Of a stretch of 64,000 bases of DNA, positions 14,021 to 26,082 are shown piece after piece (positions within the stretch are counted from its first letter, which is position 1; each line of letters opens with the position of its first letter). Under the pieces are notes generated by a model. It ran no database searches. It saw only the letters and a list, made by a program, of their open reading frames with translations, and was not told where the DNA came from. The DNA lies in assembly GCA_960531495.1 (NCBI GenBank), contig OY482862.1, forward strand, positions 18,880,267 to 18,944,266, written 5' to 3'. The position numbers and the translations under genes were made by a program. This stretch comes from Zeus faber (lineage: Eukaryota; Chordata; Actinopteri; Zeiformes; Zeidae).

Positions 14021-15153
14021 TACTGTGTTTACAAGCACAACCTGTCCACGAGGGAGGGGGCGGGGCTTAGTTCTATATCGACAAACGTGACTGGTCAGAG
14101 GTGAAAGGTCAGTTATAGATCGTCCAAACGGGTGGGCTTCCCGCTGCAACTCGCCGAGCGCGGAAATTAACAGATCTGCGGAATTCTTTATTAAAATGGT
14201 CGGGTAGAGTTTATTCCGACATTGAGGAAAATATTATGGCGATAATTATCGTTATCGTTTTATCGCCCTGCACTAATTCAAATTGTGCTCGGAGGGAATT
14301 ATTTTCACCGGACATTATGCCCGGAGAGGTTTAAATATGCCGTACCAGATTTTCCTGGCAAACCGGCAATTACCGGATAACGGAAACGCTTGTAGTTCAA
14401 GCTGATGAACGTGTTATTGCCGTGTCATTATGTGTACGCACTTTATTTTTCAGCTATTTTTTTCTGGCCTGGCAACCAACAGTGTGGGATGCAAACACAG
14501 CATCACCATTGATTTCAAGAGGTCGTACGCTTGCACGCACGACTGCGGCTCTTGAACTTCCAGAGTTTACACAAGCTTCTGCTATTGTACTTGCTTAAAA
14601 AAACAAAACAAAAAAAACACTTCAACTGTGATCTTGCCAATAACAAAAACACCCTCAATGTGTTTTCACAATGAGCGCTCCATGTGGGTTTTTCACCCAA
14701 GCACAGGACCCTCAAGACCAAATGCCATTGTTTGAGAATGAATAAACAAACCTTATTGTATTGGATACCACACAGTGTAGATTTTGCATGCCCCGTCAGA
14801 TGTATTGTTGAAATGTTCCTTCCTTCCTTCCTTCCTTCCTTCCTTCCACACGTCCTCGTCTGATTTCCGAGCGTCCTCCCTCCGCCCCGCAGGCCGTCCG
14901 TCCGTCCGTCCGTCTGGAGGTGAGGAGCCGCGCTCTCGTATGACACCTCACGCTGGGGGACGGGGCGGTTGGAGGACGTGACAACTGGGTGGAAAAAGAT
15001 TCTCCTCCTCTCCTCTCTTAAGGGGAAAAAAATAGCCGTCGCTCTCGGCCGGCATGAGACAGCCCGGGCTTTCTCGCGTTACCCGCTCCGCCGGAGAATG
15101 CTTACCCAGCATGCCGAGGCACGGCTCCGGCTTCAAAGCCCCTAGACGGGTGC

Positions 15154-15203
<50 letters not shown>

Positions 15204-16057
15204 ACGCTTCAGGTTTGGGAAGCACGAGAATGCGTGTGATGGTGTGAAACCCAAAGCCTAATGTCTGGCCATCGCAGTGTGACAGTACGGGGGCACCGGA
15301 CGGCCATGACCCCGAATCCCGGGGGGTCGGGGGCAAAGAATCTGGGAACCCCTGCGACAGAATGCCTTCGAGGAGCAGGAATTCCGTATGTAACCTTAGG
15401 TTCCTCATCTCGGAAATACTTCACGGGCGTGTAAAAGCCTTCGTGGAGCTTTCCTGCGCGAAGCAGCTGCTGCGAATAAAGGGCAGCGATTCCTAAGTTT
15501 AGAGAGGTGCATAGCTGGGATTCAGCGTGGTCAACGGGGGTGCCCTTTTCACAAAGGCGTAAAGTGTCTGACATTTGGCGCCGTGGGCGTGTGCCCCGTC
15601 TCCGAATGATGCTCTCCTCCGTGGCCACGGTTGAAGTCAGTACCTCGGCCGAAGGAAGAAGAACTAGCGACAGGCGCGTCCCCGAGCACCCTCATCGGTC
15701 TGTCAATGCGGTGATGAAATTAATTGGAGAAGAAAGTGGAACTCCGGCCCCGAGCTGATCCGCCCTGATGCAACCAGCCGTGTGATATCGACCGCTGGCA
15801 GACCACAGGAGGACTGGCCGCGCGTGAACTCAAAACACAGAGTCCCATCCCATCCCATCCGGCTCCGAGTACGTTGGCACCTCAGCTGCTTTTAGAGGAG
15901 GGAGCTTAAAAATGCAGCCAGGCCCCGAGATACACTGTTGTCCCGATGCCTTATTTGGGCTGTATCATCTACCATGACTGGCAGGAGTGAGTAGGCACTG
16001 ACTGGTCGCTCACACCTCTGACACACTCTGACTACGCACATGTACATAGGTGTGTAC

Positions 16058-16094
<37 letters not shown>

Positions 16095-17969
16095 GTGACT
16101 CGGAGGGTGGGTGAGCTGTAGAGGTGGCAAGGCCGCTGAGAGGCTTTATGGGGGTCAAGGCACCGGGTGGGTCCACAAGTGGGTGCGGTCGTCTGCTGAG
16201 CAGCGGTGGAGGATGGACACACAGGATAGACCTCTGAGCACACACACCCTTGTACTAATATCGCCCCCCCCCCCGCCCTGTAATTCCCTCTCTCGACCAA
16301 GCGCCAACAACAACAAGTGCTGCAGTGAACAAACTTTATGCGACTGCCATTAAAAGCTCCAGCAAGCATCAATATCACCTGCCGTGTAAAAACAACCATC
16401 CATTCAAATATTGAACTAATATTGAAAGTATAAAGCCTTAAGACAAAAGGTTCTAGTTCCAGATAATATGTGAAAAAAAATCCCTGTTCCTATTCCACCT
16501 CAATTATTATACTAAATATTTTACTCCGGCATTCATACATGTGTTTTTACCCAGTTGAGTTATTTTAATCTATATCCAACTTCTGTTCCAGGACTCCAGA
16601 TTAATTAAATCCACACTGGTAGCTTTGCAGTGTTTGGGATGCTGGCTTCCTTTTTTTAATCTTTCTAGACAAAATTAAAGGGGAAGTTGATTTACACCCG
16701 TTTCCAGTTTGCTACCCGTTGCCGTTCAATGATAGCCGCCCAAAAGTCATCGATATCATCTCGTTTACAACCGCTGTAAAAATCAATGTTTACGCTGATA
16801 CAGCGTTAAAACACACATCATCCAATGGCCTCTCTATTTTTCTCCCAAACAGAAGTAAAACCTATAACTATCACAGACTCAAATTAAAAGAAAATGTCCC
16901 ATAATAATAGCTTCCTGTCCGGCACAGCACATATCATCCTAATACAATCAGATTGGGAAAAAGCAGAGGTCAATTCACCACAACCAGTCCCTCGAGTGGG
17001 AAATGACACAATAAGATCTGGAGCGACTACGGTTCTGATCAGAGAAATGGGCATGGACGGTCCCACAGCCCAGCATTGGGCAGGTTAGAGGCGGAGGTGC
17101 TTACTCCGCAGCTGCCCCAATAGTTTTATTGCTGATGAGGGGGCAGGTATTTGCTGACACCAGACAAGAAGGGTGGTGAGCGAGAACAAAACCAGCTTGT
17201 TTGGAGGCGTCTGTGCCTGTGTGCGTTTGAAGTGCTCCATAAAACAGTGGAGTCACAGCAGACTGCAGCATAAAAAAAAATACATTTCACTAAAGAGATG
17301 GCGGCAACTTATTTTTCCACAAGGGCTGTTTTTTGTTTTTTTTAAACCTCAAACTACAGTGCTACAACACTGGTGTGGATACGGGGGTGGGAGGTTGGGA
17401 GGAGGTGAAGTTCAAAAAGCAGCCCCCTGCAGAGCAGTGATTCTCAACCAGTTATGTTGTGTATATATATATATACATACACATACATCACAATAATAAA
17501 TAATAAATGCATTATTCATGAATTCAGCAATCCTCAAAATTAAACGTGACTATTATCTTTGCTAGTGGACCCCCTGGAACCCCTTGACATTGGGGACCCC
17601 AGGGGGTCCGCGCACCCCAGGGGGTCCGCGCACCCCAGGTCGAGAACCATTGTCTGCACGTCGTCCGGCTGCGGTGGACTTAACGCCGTGTCCTCACCAG
17701 GTCCAGCCGTAAATAAAGAGTTGTGAACAACTACCTCGGTCTACCCGGCATCGACCCCCGCGCCCGGAGGTCCGCGTAAAACACGGACGCGGAGCGCCGG
17801 CTCCTCCGCCGGAGCGCCTAACAAAGAGCGTCGCTCCCGGGAACTGTTGACGAATCCACCCGCGGAGCGAGACAAAATGAAGAAGAAGAAGAACAATAAC
17901 AACGCGTCAACAGACGAGCGCCGGCGTCGCGGCGACCACTGGACTCACCTCCGCGAAGAACGCGTCCAT
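2722..17969 (-). CDS. myo10: Myosin X heavy chain (myo10 family), 5' end only: coding exons 1 and 2
   Basis: Unconventional myosin X is an actin-based motor that builds filopodia and carries PH, MyTH4 and FERM domains at its tail. Exon 1 (17949-17969) encodes MDAFFAE and ends in a GTGAGT donor. Exon 2 (2722-2820) has a TTGCAG acceptor and a GTATGA donor and encodes 33 residues, beginning GARVWLRDKEQLLPSTV and ending TSDYGK. This aligns without gaps to the N-terminal SH3-like segment of vertebrate MYO10 (MDNFFTEGTRVWLRENG...FPSTV...TDYGQ), with the intron at the same place. Both exons are phase 0 and join in frame. The motor domain and tail lie beyond the left edge; I found no exon 3 in 1-2721. 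Teleosts have several myo10-like paralogues and two exons cannot say which one this is. The family call is strong, the exact symbol less so. Confidence 0.85.
4040..4375. repeat. Dispersed fish hAT-like repeat (ATCGCCCA-ending)
   Basis: An AT-rich block with ATATTGATAT, CACTACTGATGAT and TGAAAGCACCAATAGT motifs and a terminal AATATCGCCCAACC. It corresponds to a very common non-autonomous repeat I recognise from teleost genomes, whose consensus ends in ATCGCCCAGCCCTA. The copy is degenerate, with no clear target duplication. Confidence 0.55.
7873..7935. repeat. Fragment of a fish repeat beginning AGGGCTGCACAATTAATCG
   Basis: The TAGGGCTGCACAATTAATCG start followed by TCGATATTGG is typical of one end of common fish hAT-like non-autonomous elements. 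Only this end is recognisable. A second end-like piece (TTATCGTTATCGTTTTATCGCCCTGCA) lies near 14245-14275. Confidence 0.4.
8115..8164. repeat. (CA)n microsatellite
   Basis: About 25 uninterrupted CA units in myo10 intron 1. Confidence 0.97.
8513..8860. repeat. Degenerate tandem duplication, period about 172 bp
   Basis: GGATGCGTT...CCCCTGCTATAATGGA at about 8515-8541 recurs as GGATGCGTTCCTCCTGCTATAATGGA at about 8689-8714. Further along, CTTCCTTTCTTATTGAACGCAGGG (about 8630) has its counterpart CTTCCTTTCCGTTGAACAGAGGG (about 8799). The same order and spacing in both halves indicates an old direct duplication. No coding content is evident. Confidence 0.55.
9281..9602. repeat. 27-bp minisatellite
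   Basis: Tandem copies of a unit near GGTACCCAGGGTACGGCCATGGGGCT. The central four or five copies (about 9440-9550) are almost identical and the flanking ones are diverged. Because the unit is a multiple of three and has few stops, both strands carry long repetitive open frames (PGYPAPWPY-like and GTQGTAMGL-like), which are not genes. Confidence 0.9.
10207..10275. repeat. Dispersed repeat, copy A (partner at 25970-26037)
   Basis: ACAGAAAAATGATATGTGCA through GATTTGTATGAATGTGTGAA to ATGCTGGCCACGGGG is nearly the same as 25970-26037. Each copy lies beside a GT-rich tract, upstream in copy A and downstream in copy B. Possibly a piece of an unnamed interspersed repeat. Confidence 0.7.
10364..10455. 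repeat. (GT)n microsatellite
   Basis: A 90-bp GT tract, one of the longest in the window, with one TTT interruption near the end. Confidence 0.97.
10964..11033. repeat. (GT)n microsatellite
   Basis: About 35 GT units in myo10 intron 1. A (CATA)n tract follows at 11141-11170. Confidence 0.97.
12245..12295. repeat. (AAAT)n microsatellite
   Basis: Two runs of AAAT units separated by CGAT. Confidence 0.9.
14817..14913. repeat. (TTCC)n and (GTCC)n microsatellites
   Basis: (TTCC)n occupies 14817-14847 and (GTCC)n 14894-14913, separated by about 45 bp. A (GT)n tract also lies just upstream at 13988-14019. Confidence 0.9.
15157..15201. repeat. (GT)n microsatellite
   Basis: About 22 GT units. A similar GT/GC tract is at 16058-16093. 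Confidence 0.95.
17435..17652. mobile_element. hAT-type MITE with internal 18-bp tandem repeats
   Basis: The ends CAGTGATTCTCAACC and GGTCGAGAACCATTG are inverted repeats of the common hAT terminal motif CAGTGGTTCTCAA. Inside are a short (TA)n tract and direct repeats of CCCCAGGGGGTCCGCGCA (about 17599-17638). The 218-bp element encodes nothing. I could not confirm an 8-bp target duplication by eye. Confidence 0.6.
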
Positions 17970-18160
17970 GTTCAGACGAGGGCTTTGTGGCCTGGGTCCA
18001 GGTGGAGGCTGTATTCCCCAAAGCTTTCCATCCGCGCGGCGCAAGGCAACTTCTCCCCGGGACCCCTTCCCCGCGGGGACGCAGCGTCCCGGCCCGGGCG
18101 GAGTCGAGAGGGTGGCGGACAACCGGTCAGGGGCAAGTCATCCTGCGGGTGCGGCAACAC
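17690..18160 (-). promoter_or_regulatory. CpG-rich promoter region of myo10
   Basis: A GC- and CpG-dense stretch surrounds the MDAFFAE start codon (17969, minus strand), with a second CpG-dense block at about 18220-18420. The density fits a CpG-island promoter; no transcription start can be read from the sequence. Confidence 0.5.
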
Positions 18161-18634
18161 TTTAGTTTTAACCTTGTTTATTTTTTATTTTTATTTTTTT
18201 TTGTTAAACTTATTTAAAGGATCGTTCTGTGGGACGCTCCCCGCTCCGTCTGGCCGCGTCCCGACTCCCGTTCCATTTTTCAATGGGCCCGGCGTGTTGT
18301 TGAAGGGGGCGGGGCTTGGCGGATAAGCCCCTCCCCCTCCCGCCGTCGAGGCACGCCCTCTCCGTGCGCCTGGCACAATGGATCGAATCGTCACCCAGGC
18401 TCAGCGGGAGGCTGCGTTGCCATCGTTTCCTCTCGACATATTCCACCTTTTGAATGGCCGTTTATTCTCTATTACCCCCCCCCCCCCCCCATTGCATGAC
18501 TTAAGATACATTTATATGGAGACGGGCGATGGGAGGAAATATGACGAGAAATGTTGGATTTCAAACATATTTATGAGGAGAGAGGGGATAGGCATGTCAG
18601 TCAGAATCAGGCTTCAGCCACCCCGGTTGTCATT

Positions 18635-19080
18635 GACATTTACATTTACATTTACATTTAGTCATTTAGCAGACGCTTTTATCCAAAGCGACTTACAAGG
18701 GAGAATAACATTCAAGCTACATTGCGACAGAGATTAGTGTAACAACAACATTCGTGTAACAATAAATACTGCAAGGTGGTGCTAAGTAGTTGTAGGTTAG
18801 GACAGGAGGTACTCACTGAAGAGCTGGGTCTTCAGGTGCTTCTTAAAGACAGAGAGGGAGGTCCCCGCTCTGGTCATTTTTGGAAGCTCGTTCCACCAAC
18901 GTGGAACTACAAATGAGAATAGCCTGGATTGCCGTGGCTGTACGGCCGGCAGAGCCAGGCGACGCTCATTTGACGAGCGCAGCATCCGGGGGGCAACATG
19001 TGCTCTTACAAGAGCATTTAAGTAGGCGGGAGCATTCCCAGCAATCACTCTGTAGGCCAGCATAAGAGACTTGAACATTG
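18635..19080 (-). mobile_element. 5'-truncated non-LTR retrotransposon (CR1/L2/Rex-like), 3' end
   Basis: The minus-strand frame 18797-19078 encodes the C-terminal tail of a LINE reverse transcriptase, with the typical APRMLRSSNERRLALP...VPRWWNELPKMTRAG...FKKHLKTQLF pattern. After the stop comes a 3' UTR containing AAGTCGCTTTGGATAAAAGC-type sequence, common in fish LINE tails. The copy ends in a short (AAATGT)n tail (18635-18660), as in CR1/L2-clade elements. Everything upstream of about 19080 is missing. Confidence 0.8.
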
Positions 19081-21782
19081 ACTCTCAATTTCCGTACGGA
19101 ACATGAAATGGCAAAAAGCAAAATAAAAAAGGCCAAGCAAATTTTAAGCAGAATATGTACGCTAAGATCTATGACAAACGGTATTTACATCGACTGCAGT
19201 AGGAAAGCACCATATCCAAAGAGACAGAGCATGCAAATAGTAATGATGAATAAATAAATATTGAATATTTACAACGAATGGATAAATGCGTGTCCAGGTA
19301 AGTGACCGACACACAGTTGGCTGTTTGTTTCTCGTTTTGTTTCTATGGCTTCAGCACACGCTGGGTTCCCGTGTGGGCTGCAGAGGACTCGGGAGGCAAC
19401 AATTCCTTTTGGTTTTCTCCTTGGGGAAATGAAATGCCCCGGAAAAAGGAAGAGAGATTGGTCCTTGACGCTTTATTTTAATCCTACTTGAGCCTACTTG
19501 TTTAACCAATGATCTATGGTCCTAGTAGGGCATCGTTTAGACTTTTAGACCTTTGCGAAGCGATAACAAAGAGGCCTTAAATATCTAAAAAAATAAGTCA
19601 CTTTTCGCTTTGATGATATAGCCAATAGATGGAATAGATCCTGGCCATGCAAAACCAACGGTATGAACAACGCCAAAAACTGCCAGATACAGGCCAATGA
19701 TTTGTCCTTTATTTTATATTTCAAGCCTATATTTCCGTTGATGGACCCCGAGGGGTCAAGAGGGGACAAATGTTTTTAATCTGTCCCACTGTGCCGGTAA
19801 GATGAGGCATCCAGTCTCTGACCTGTGCTTAACCGTGACTAGAGAACAGAAGTAAATCCTCAGTCATGGAAGACTAAACTCCCCAGCAGATTGTCTACAA
19901 TCTGTTATATCATTCTTTTTGTCCACGATGTCACGAAAAACAGGAGAAAGTCTCGCAGCCTGTGATCCTTTCCTGGTGAAGTAGAGGCATCGCAACTGGA
20001 TTTTTTTGGGGGGGGAGAAATTGGAGCAAGAGATACAATTACGGGGAGCACTTAATCCTCTGTAACACCATCCAATTATATAACAAATGTTTATCACTTC
20101 ATCTATCTTATTGGAATTGTGTATATTTTGAAGAATAAGGTCGTGTTACACCTCAAGTCTTCCAAGTTGAACTGGGTCTCCTGTGTTCCTTACTTATTAG
20201 GTTAATAACTACAGTATGTCCATTGTTGTTGTGTTGTTGTGTTGTGTTTGAGCCCCGTCAGGATTTAAACAGAATAATACACCAACAATACGCGTGTCCA
20301 TGCCAAAGACGGGCTTCCACTCAGGTGCAAGGATTCGTTTTGCTTTAAGAACATTGTTCTGGATCCTTTGGAATGACTCACCCCACCAGGCGGATCAGCG
20401 GGTCCGGATTTGTACAATGCAATGAACACCCTTCAAACATTTTAGCTAAAGAAAAACAAAACACACCCAGCTTTATTTCAAACATTTTTCTCAAATCCTT
20501 TTACCCCCTTCACTTCAGCTAAATGCGTGTAAGACAGAATGGAAGTCATTGATTTAAGCTAAAGTAATTGTTGTAGATGTACTAGTACAGAACATATTGA
20601 AAATATCTGTGTAAATGAAGGTTGACAATAATTATAATCATAATATTAACAACAACAACAACAACAAAAATAATTATTATTATTTTACATTTAATAAATA
20701 GGCCTATTTTTTATTGTATAGCACTTTTCCCAATGCTCAAAGACACTGAACATCAAAATCACTTGCAATAACAGTAAAACAAAAATAATAATAATAAATA
20801 CGGAGAGCTGCATACATGAAAAACTATTTAAAACAATAATATAAAAAAATAATAATAATATTGAAAAAATTTAACCAATGTTGAAAAGGTGAGTATTGAG
20901 CATTGTTTCGAGTGGAGTTCCAGGTCCCAACTGGCAGTACACGTGACATGCAGTATATCTGTGTGTATTGGGGTAGATGATTACCATTAAGCACTCGCCA
21001 ACACCAAACAATGGAGAATGAGTTGCTTCTCAAAGGAGTCACTTATTAGCTCAACACCGCCGTCCCACATGAGACCTGGAGACAATGTTCCAGTCGGGGA
21101 GGTGATGTCGGTCACCTTCCTCGGGCCTCGGGCTACCTGAGGGAACAAAGGAGCTCAACAACAAAAAAAAAACACCCATTTGGGCCCCAAGTGGGGGGCG
21201 GGGGGGCATCAACTTTCTGGGCCCCGCTATTGTCCCACTGTTCCCCAAATAAGTTTGACTGTTACATCCCAGGTCCCATCTGCAAAAGAGATGCTGATCT
21301 CAACGGGGACCTGTATAAATAAAGGAAAATAATAATGTTTGCACGTTTCTCATCGGAGTTCTGTTTGTTTTAATCACATTCATTTCTTCAATTCTATTCA
21401 ATTCTAATTGTCTTAATTTCTACTGGTCGTCATTTCTCTTTAGGGTTTTTTTTTTTTGGTTTATTATATTGTCAACTTCTTAGGTTTATTGCGCATGGTA
21501 AATTTGTTTTATTGTATGTCTCATATTTTTCCGTCCTCTTGTTGACGTCAAGGTTTATTTGAGATCTATCTTCTAGTTATCAGTCAGGGTATTCCAGCAA
21601 AGAAATATTGTCCCAGACCCAGTAGATAAATCAACAAATAAATACATATACGATACAAATACAAATTTTCTGCGTCATCAGGTATTTTAAAACTTTATCC
21701 AAAATAACACTTCAGCTAAGTCAGTGGAGTCCAATGGTGGAGGATCAACGGCAAAATTTCACACCGAACACTTTCTTTTCTT

Positions 21783-21785
<3 letters not shown>

Positions 21786-21826
<41 letters not shown>
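21786..21826. repeat. (CT)n microsatellite
   Basis: About 20 CT units in intergenic DNA. A (TA)n tract with an AATA interruption lies at 23228-23263. Confidence 0.95.
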
Positions 21827-21828
<2 letters not shown>

Positions 21829-23226
21829 CGTCAAAGCTTTAACTACAGGCCCCATTGTTTCCCTCTCACAATATCCCAATCACACTGAGGTGTTTGAAAA
21901 GGAATTTTGGGGCCTCCACATGTCAGGGTTTATTTCGGGGGCCCGGCGGTCCTCAGTTACTGTTGGAAAAACAGATCTGTGACCCCGCATACCAGCATGG
22001 CTCCTAAAGAGACGCGGGACACACTGCGGAGTGACACGACCATCAGCTGCACGTCGTGTCGGTCACCTACCCGCCGCCGGACGCCGACGAGGGTTGCCAT
22101 TTTATCGGATTTTAGATTTCGATGACGGCATTACCTGAAATTGTGCGTTCCTATGCTGTGTGTGCCTCGTCAACGCCGCAACCTCTGCTCCGTGTGATGT
22201 GACGAATTCAATCTTTGTAAGAATTCAAGGGTCTGCTGGGACAAGATAAGAGGCGAAAAATAGTGATCAATAGTCAATAGTCAATGTCAATGTTAATAGT
22301 GTATGGGGTTAATATAAAATATTGCTGTCTATTGACATTCAGATTAAAAAAAACTGATTGAGGCTTCTTTTACACTAGTTTTATGTTAGGGTCACATCAG
22401 ACTCCAGTTAGTCATTAAACTAGGTGAAATATTTTGGTCTGTATTTAAATATTTGAGCCTAATTTGAGACTATGGCGCTAAATATTAAGCAAAATTATTT
22501 CAGCCCCTTGTCTTGTCTTGGAGTACTGTACTTCCACCGTGAGAAGAACCAGGCACACAAATATTGTCTATTTCAGCTTCGTCATCTTTCTTTTTGACTG
22601 TTACGAGTGGGAAAACACGGAACCGAACGGGCGTCCGAAGATCGCTCCAGAACTTTGAACGGAACTCCGTCAGCCTCCTGTCTGGTCGGCGAGGAGAGCG
22701 GGGCGCGACCTGAGTCCTGATGGAGGCGGAGCGGCCGGGCCATCCCTTTGCATCGGCAGACAGAGCCCCCGAGCAAGGTCGCCCCCCCCGTGCAGCCAGA
22801 TGGAAAATAATCACTAGGTCTGGCTTAAGTGCACGTGATGGAGGCGACTGTTTGGTGATTTTCTCTGACGCTCCCGCTCGCCATCGAGGCACGGCGGCCA
22901 TTAAGCCGGACAGGGGTTGATAACGCGTCGTATGGATCCCAACTACCGACCAAACAGACGCAAAAATCATTTCTCTGCCCTGTCTGTTATCGCCCCAGGG
23001 GCCACTGTGTCGACCGTACGTGTTCCCCCCCATTTTGCTCAGAGGCAGAGAAAACGCTGCAGGATTTAATCTTCTGATAGTACAGCTGTATATGTCAATG
23101 CTCAATAGGCCATGGAAGTATACTGAATGTAGTTATAATATAATAAAGTTATATTGACTTCAAATAACCATAATGATGCCCTTTTACAGGAAATAATGCT
23201 TGATATCTATTGATTTGAATGAAAAA

Positions 23227-23262
<36 letters not shown>

Positions 23263-25265
23263 CACACTGTATATTGCAGGGTTATGGCCATTAGCTGAAG
23301 GAATAAGGTTGGGGGAGAGTTTTACTCATGAGAATAAGCATCATATGCAAATAGGGAAAATGACGCCATTTTTCAGGTTACGCCATTAAACGGGTTAAAA
23401 AGATGACCTCTGCCCGCCCCTGGTTTGAACGCCCTCTCTTCCTTGGGATCGGGACGGGGTGTCAGGGGAGCACCAGAGGAACCAAGCGGGCCAACCAGAG
23501 GGAACGAGGAAAACACGAGACGGAGGGGTAATGGATCAAACTGATTGAATCAGTCGTATTTTGAGGTTAGATGGACGTCGAGAAGGGGGGGGGGGGGTAG
23601 AACTGCACCAAGAGACGAAATTGAACATCCAACTGTGTCATAAAACTGAGGCGACTCCATCTTTATTCGATTACTCTTCCGGGCGTTCACACAATATTGT
23701 GCAAAAATGTATTGGAAGCGACAGATCCTTATTTAATTTACGAACACCGCCCGAGCCCCCACGTGTCTCCAACCGGGAACGCGGCTCACACCTTCGCCAA
23801 CATTCGACAGACACGCCCCCCCCCGCCTTTGTTAACCCGCGGCTGAGGGATGGAGCGCCGGAGGACGCAGTAAGAGCTCCGTCCATAACCACCGAGGGAA
23901 GCCCTGAGTCCGAGCTGTTTTTCGTAGGAGCTCGGTCCTACGAGCTCGGAGCTGGGGGTAATTTCAAGCCGCGGGCTTAAGCCACTTTACAATAAACTGT
24001 ACCTCCTCACCACCTCCTCACCACCCCCCCCCAGAGACATGGCACTTCCGCTCCACGTGCATACCATACCTTCCCTCATGCTGAAACATGAGGGCCAGCT
24101 CACCGTCTTCCCATGCTCCCTCCCATCGTCAACATCCTGTTTGTTTTAAGAGCCTCATGTTTCCGAGCTCCCACACTGAGAAAGGAGAACCCGCGCCCCC
24201 TCAATGTGCTGTCATGTTGTGGTGTATTGTTTTTTTCAATGAGCTTTCATTTGCGTCCTGTACATGAGGACCTTTAAGGGGGGAGCGTGGGGGGCGGGGG
24301 CAAAAAGAGCGACCTAGTTGAGTCAATCCCTCACCCACCGCTCGGTACAGGACTGGTCGTTGTTTATTGTTTAGATTCCGAGAACGATGGCGAGCGACCC
24401 GGGACGTTTCCCTCCCGGATTCCAGTCAGAGCGTTAGCCCCCGGCCCGCGAATAAGCTCGGCGGTGACTCACTGAAAGTCCCAGGGGCTGAGAGAGGGGA
24501 GAGAGGGCATACTCGCCACGCTGCCCTGGGGGCCCAGCCGCCCTGGGGGGGGGGCCCCGCTGGCCGGGGGGGCCCGGGGCTCGGTTGCACGGCCCGGCTC
24601 CCAGACTCACGGCGTCGTGAGTCAAAGCAGTGACTCAGCAACAGCTCAGCATTTAGATTTTGCCTCTGGACGAAAGGCCCTTCGCGGCTCGCGGAAATGA
24701 CCGTATATGTTCCCATTTGGGTAGAGGATGGACGTGGTTTTGGATTTGCGGTCACCTTGTTGACTGGTGGCTTCCGACCTTGGAAAGACGGGTTCGCCGT
24801 TATTCAACCCCAGGCCTTTTAAAAAAAAGAAGCTGTGTGGCGGACGAAGGGCGTGGTCAAGCAGCGTCTGCAAAACGACAGCATGGTGGAAGACAGCACA
24901 CCAAGCTGCCTCGAGTCGGCCCAATCAGCGGGAAAGGGAGCCGCACTGTCCTCCGCAGCCGGCGCTTGACCGCGCCCCTTTGTCTTCCCCTCGAACCAAC
25001 GTCCTAATAAGGCCTGGGTTGAAACATGGCGAACGTTTCCCTTTTAAGCAACCGGGGAAAATGCGAAAATTCCACAGAACCAGGACGTAGACACAGCGGC
25101 GACACCTTCTACCGCGACGGCGGGCCGTGTCGCTGTGCAAGGTTTTGGGGGGGATAACGGACAAAGACAAGTTCTCCATCATCGGCGAGATGAGAGGGGA
25201 GAGAGGCTTCCTCCATGTAATTACAGACTGTGTTTCACTGACGCCCCCTCCCCGAGGTAGCTCTA

Positions 25266-25268
<3 letters not shown>

Positions 25269-25298
<30 letters not shown>
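25269..25298. repeat. (CA)n microsatellite
   Basis: About 15 CA units. A (GACC)n run lies at 25552-25577. Confidence 0.95.
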
Positions 25299-25300
<2 letters not shown>

Positions 25301-25969
25301 ATGGGGAAGACCCCTTCCATTACCGCCCGCGGCAGGTCTAGTTGAGGCAAACCTGTGGTAATAAAACAAGGCTTAGTGAGGCACGTAGCAGCAGAACCTC
25401 TCCTCCCATCCCCATGAACAACCTTCACTGGAAGACTGATGAAGCTGCCAGGAAATGGCGTCATCTGCCGAGCACCGAGAGATAAGTACTCCGATTCGTT
25501 TTTGGGCCTGGGTCACGTTACGACGGTTTCCGCTCACCCCGGGGAGTGGGGCGACCGACCGACCGACCGACCGACCGTGCATTAGGGCCATCTTTTGTGG
25601 CTCGGACACCCATCGCCCCGCCGTCTGGGAGCTGGGATGTCGATGCATTTGTCATTAGAGCGGCTCGGCACTCTCACGCCTGTAAGAGAATTACGAGCAG
25701 GGTGCACGACCTCCGTCATCCTCACCGCCCCCCCCCCCCTTCCCTGGACAATTATCCGTGTCTGACAGTGGGCTAACGAGGCAGAAAAGCCAGAACGCCT
25801 AACCCTATCTGGAGCTGGGATCAGTTTGCCGCTGGAGATTTTAAGGTCAGCTCCCTTAGAACGGAGACTAATGAGTAAAGAGGCAGAGACAAGATTACTG
25901 TAAAGACAGTCATTACCGCTAAAAGGGCAGAATAGAGGAGAGTAAAGGAGTACTGGAAGAGTGTGTGTG

Positions 25970-26037
25970 ACAGAAAAATGATACGTGCACGTCGTAGATT
26001 TGTATGAATGTCTGAAGGGATAATGCTGCCCACGGGG
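25970..26037. repeat. Dispersed repeat, copy B (partner at 10207-10275)
   Basis: Nearly identical to copy A, from ACAGAAAAATGATA to ATGCTGCCCACGGGG, followed directly by a GT/GC tract (26038-26113). Confidence 0.7.
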
Positions 26038-26042
26038 CGTGC

Positions 26043-26082
<40 letters not shown>

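Larger units (their letters stand above)
2821..17948 (-). other. myo10 intron 1 (15.1 kb)
   Basis: This is the large first intron between MDAFFAE and GARVWLR. It contains long (CA/GT)n tracts, a 27-bp minisatellite (9281-9602), fragments of fish hAT-like repeats (about 4040-4375, 7873-7935, 14230-14280), a tandem-duplicated block at 8513-8860 and a MITE at 17435-17652. Several stretches free of repeats, with TAAT/ATTA and TTTGCAT motifs (for example 6560-6660, 10480-10560, 11780-11960), could be regulatory elements. That is inference from composition only. No exon of another gene is supported here. Confidence 0.65.

Noticed and set aside
22500-23105. 201-codon minus-strand frame in the intergenic region
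   Set aside because: No motif, signal or codon pattern; GC-rich composition explains the lack of stops.
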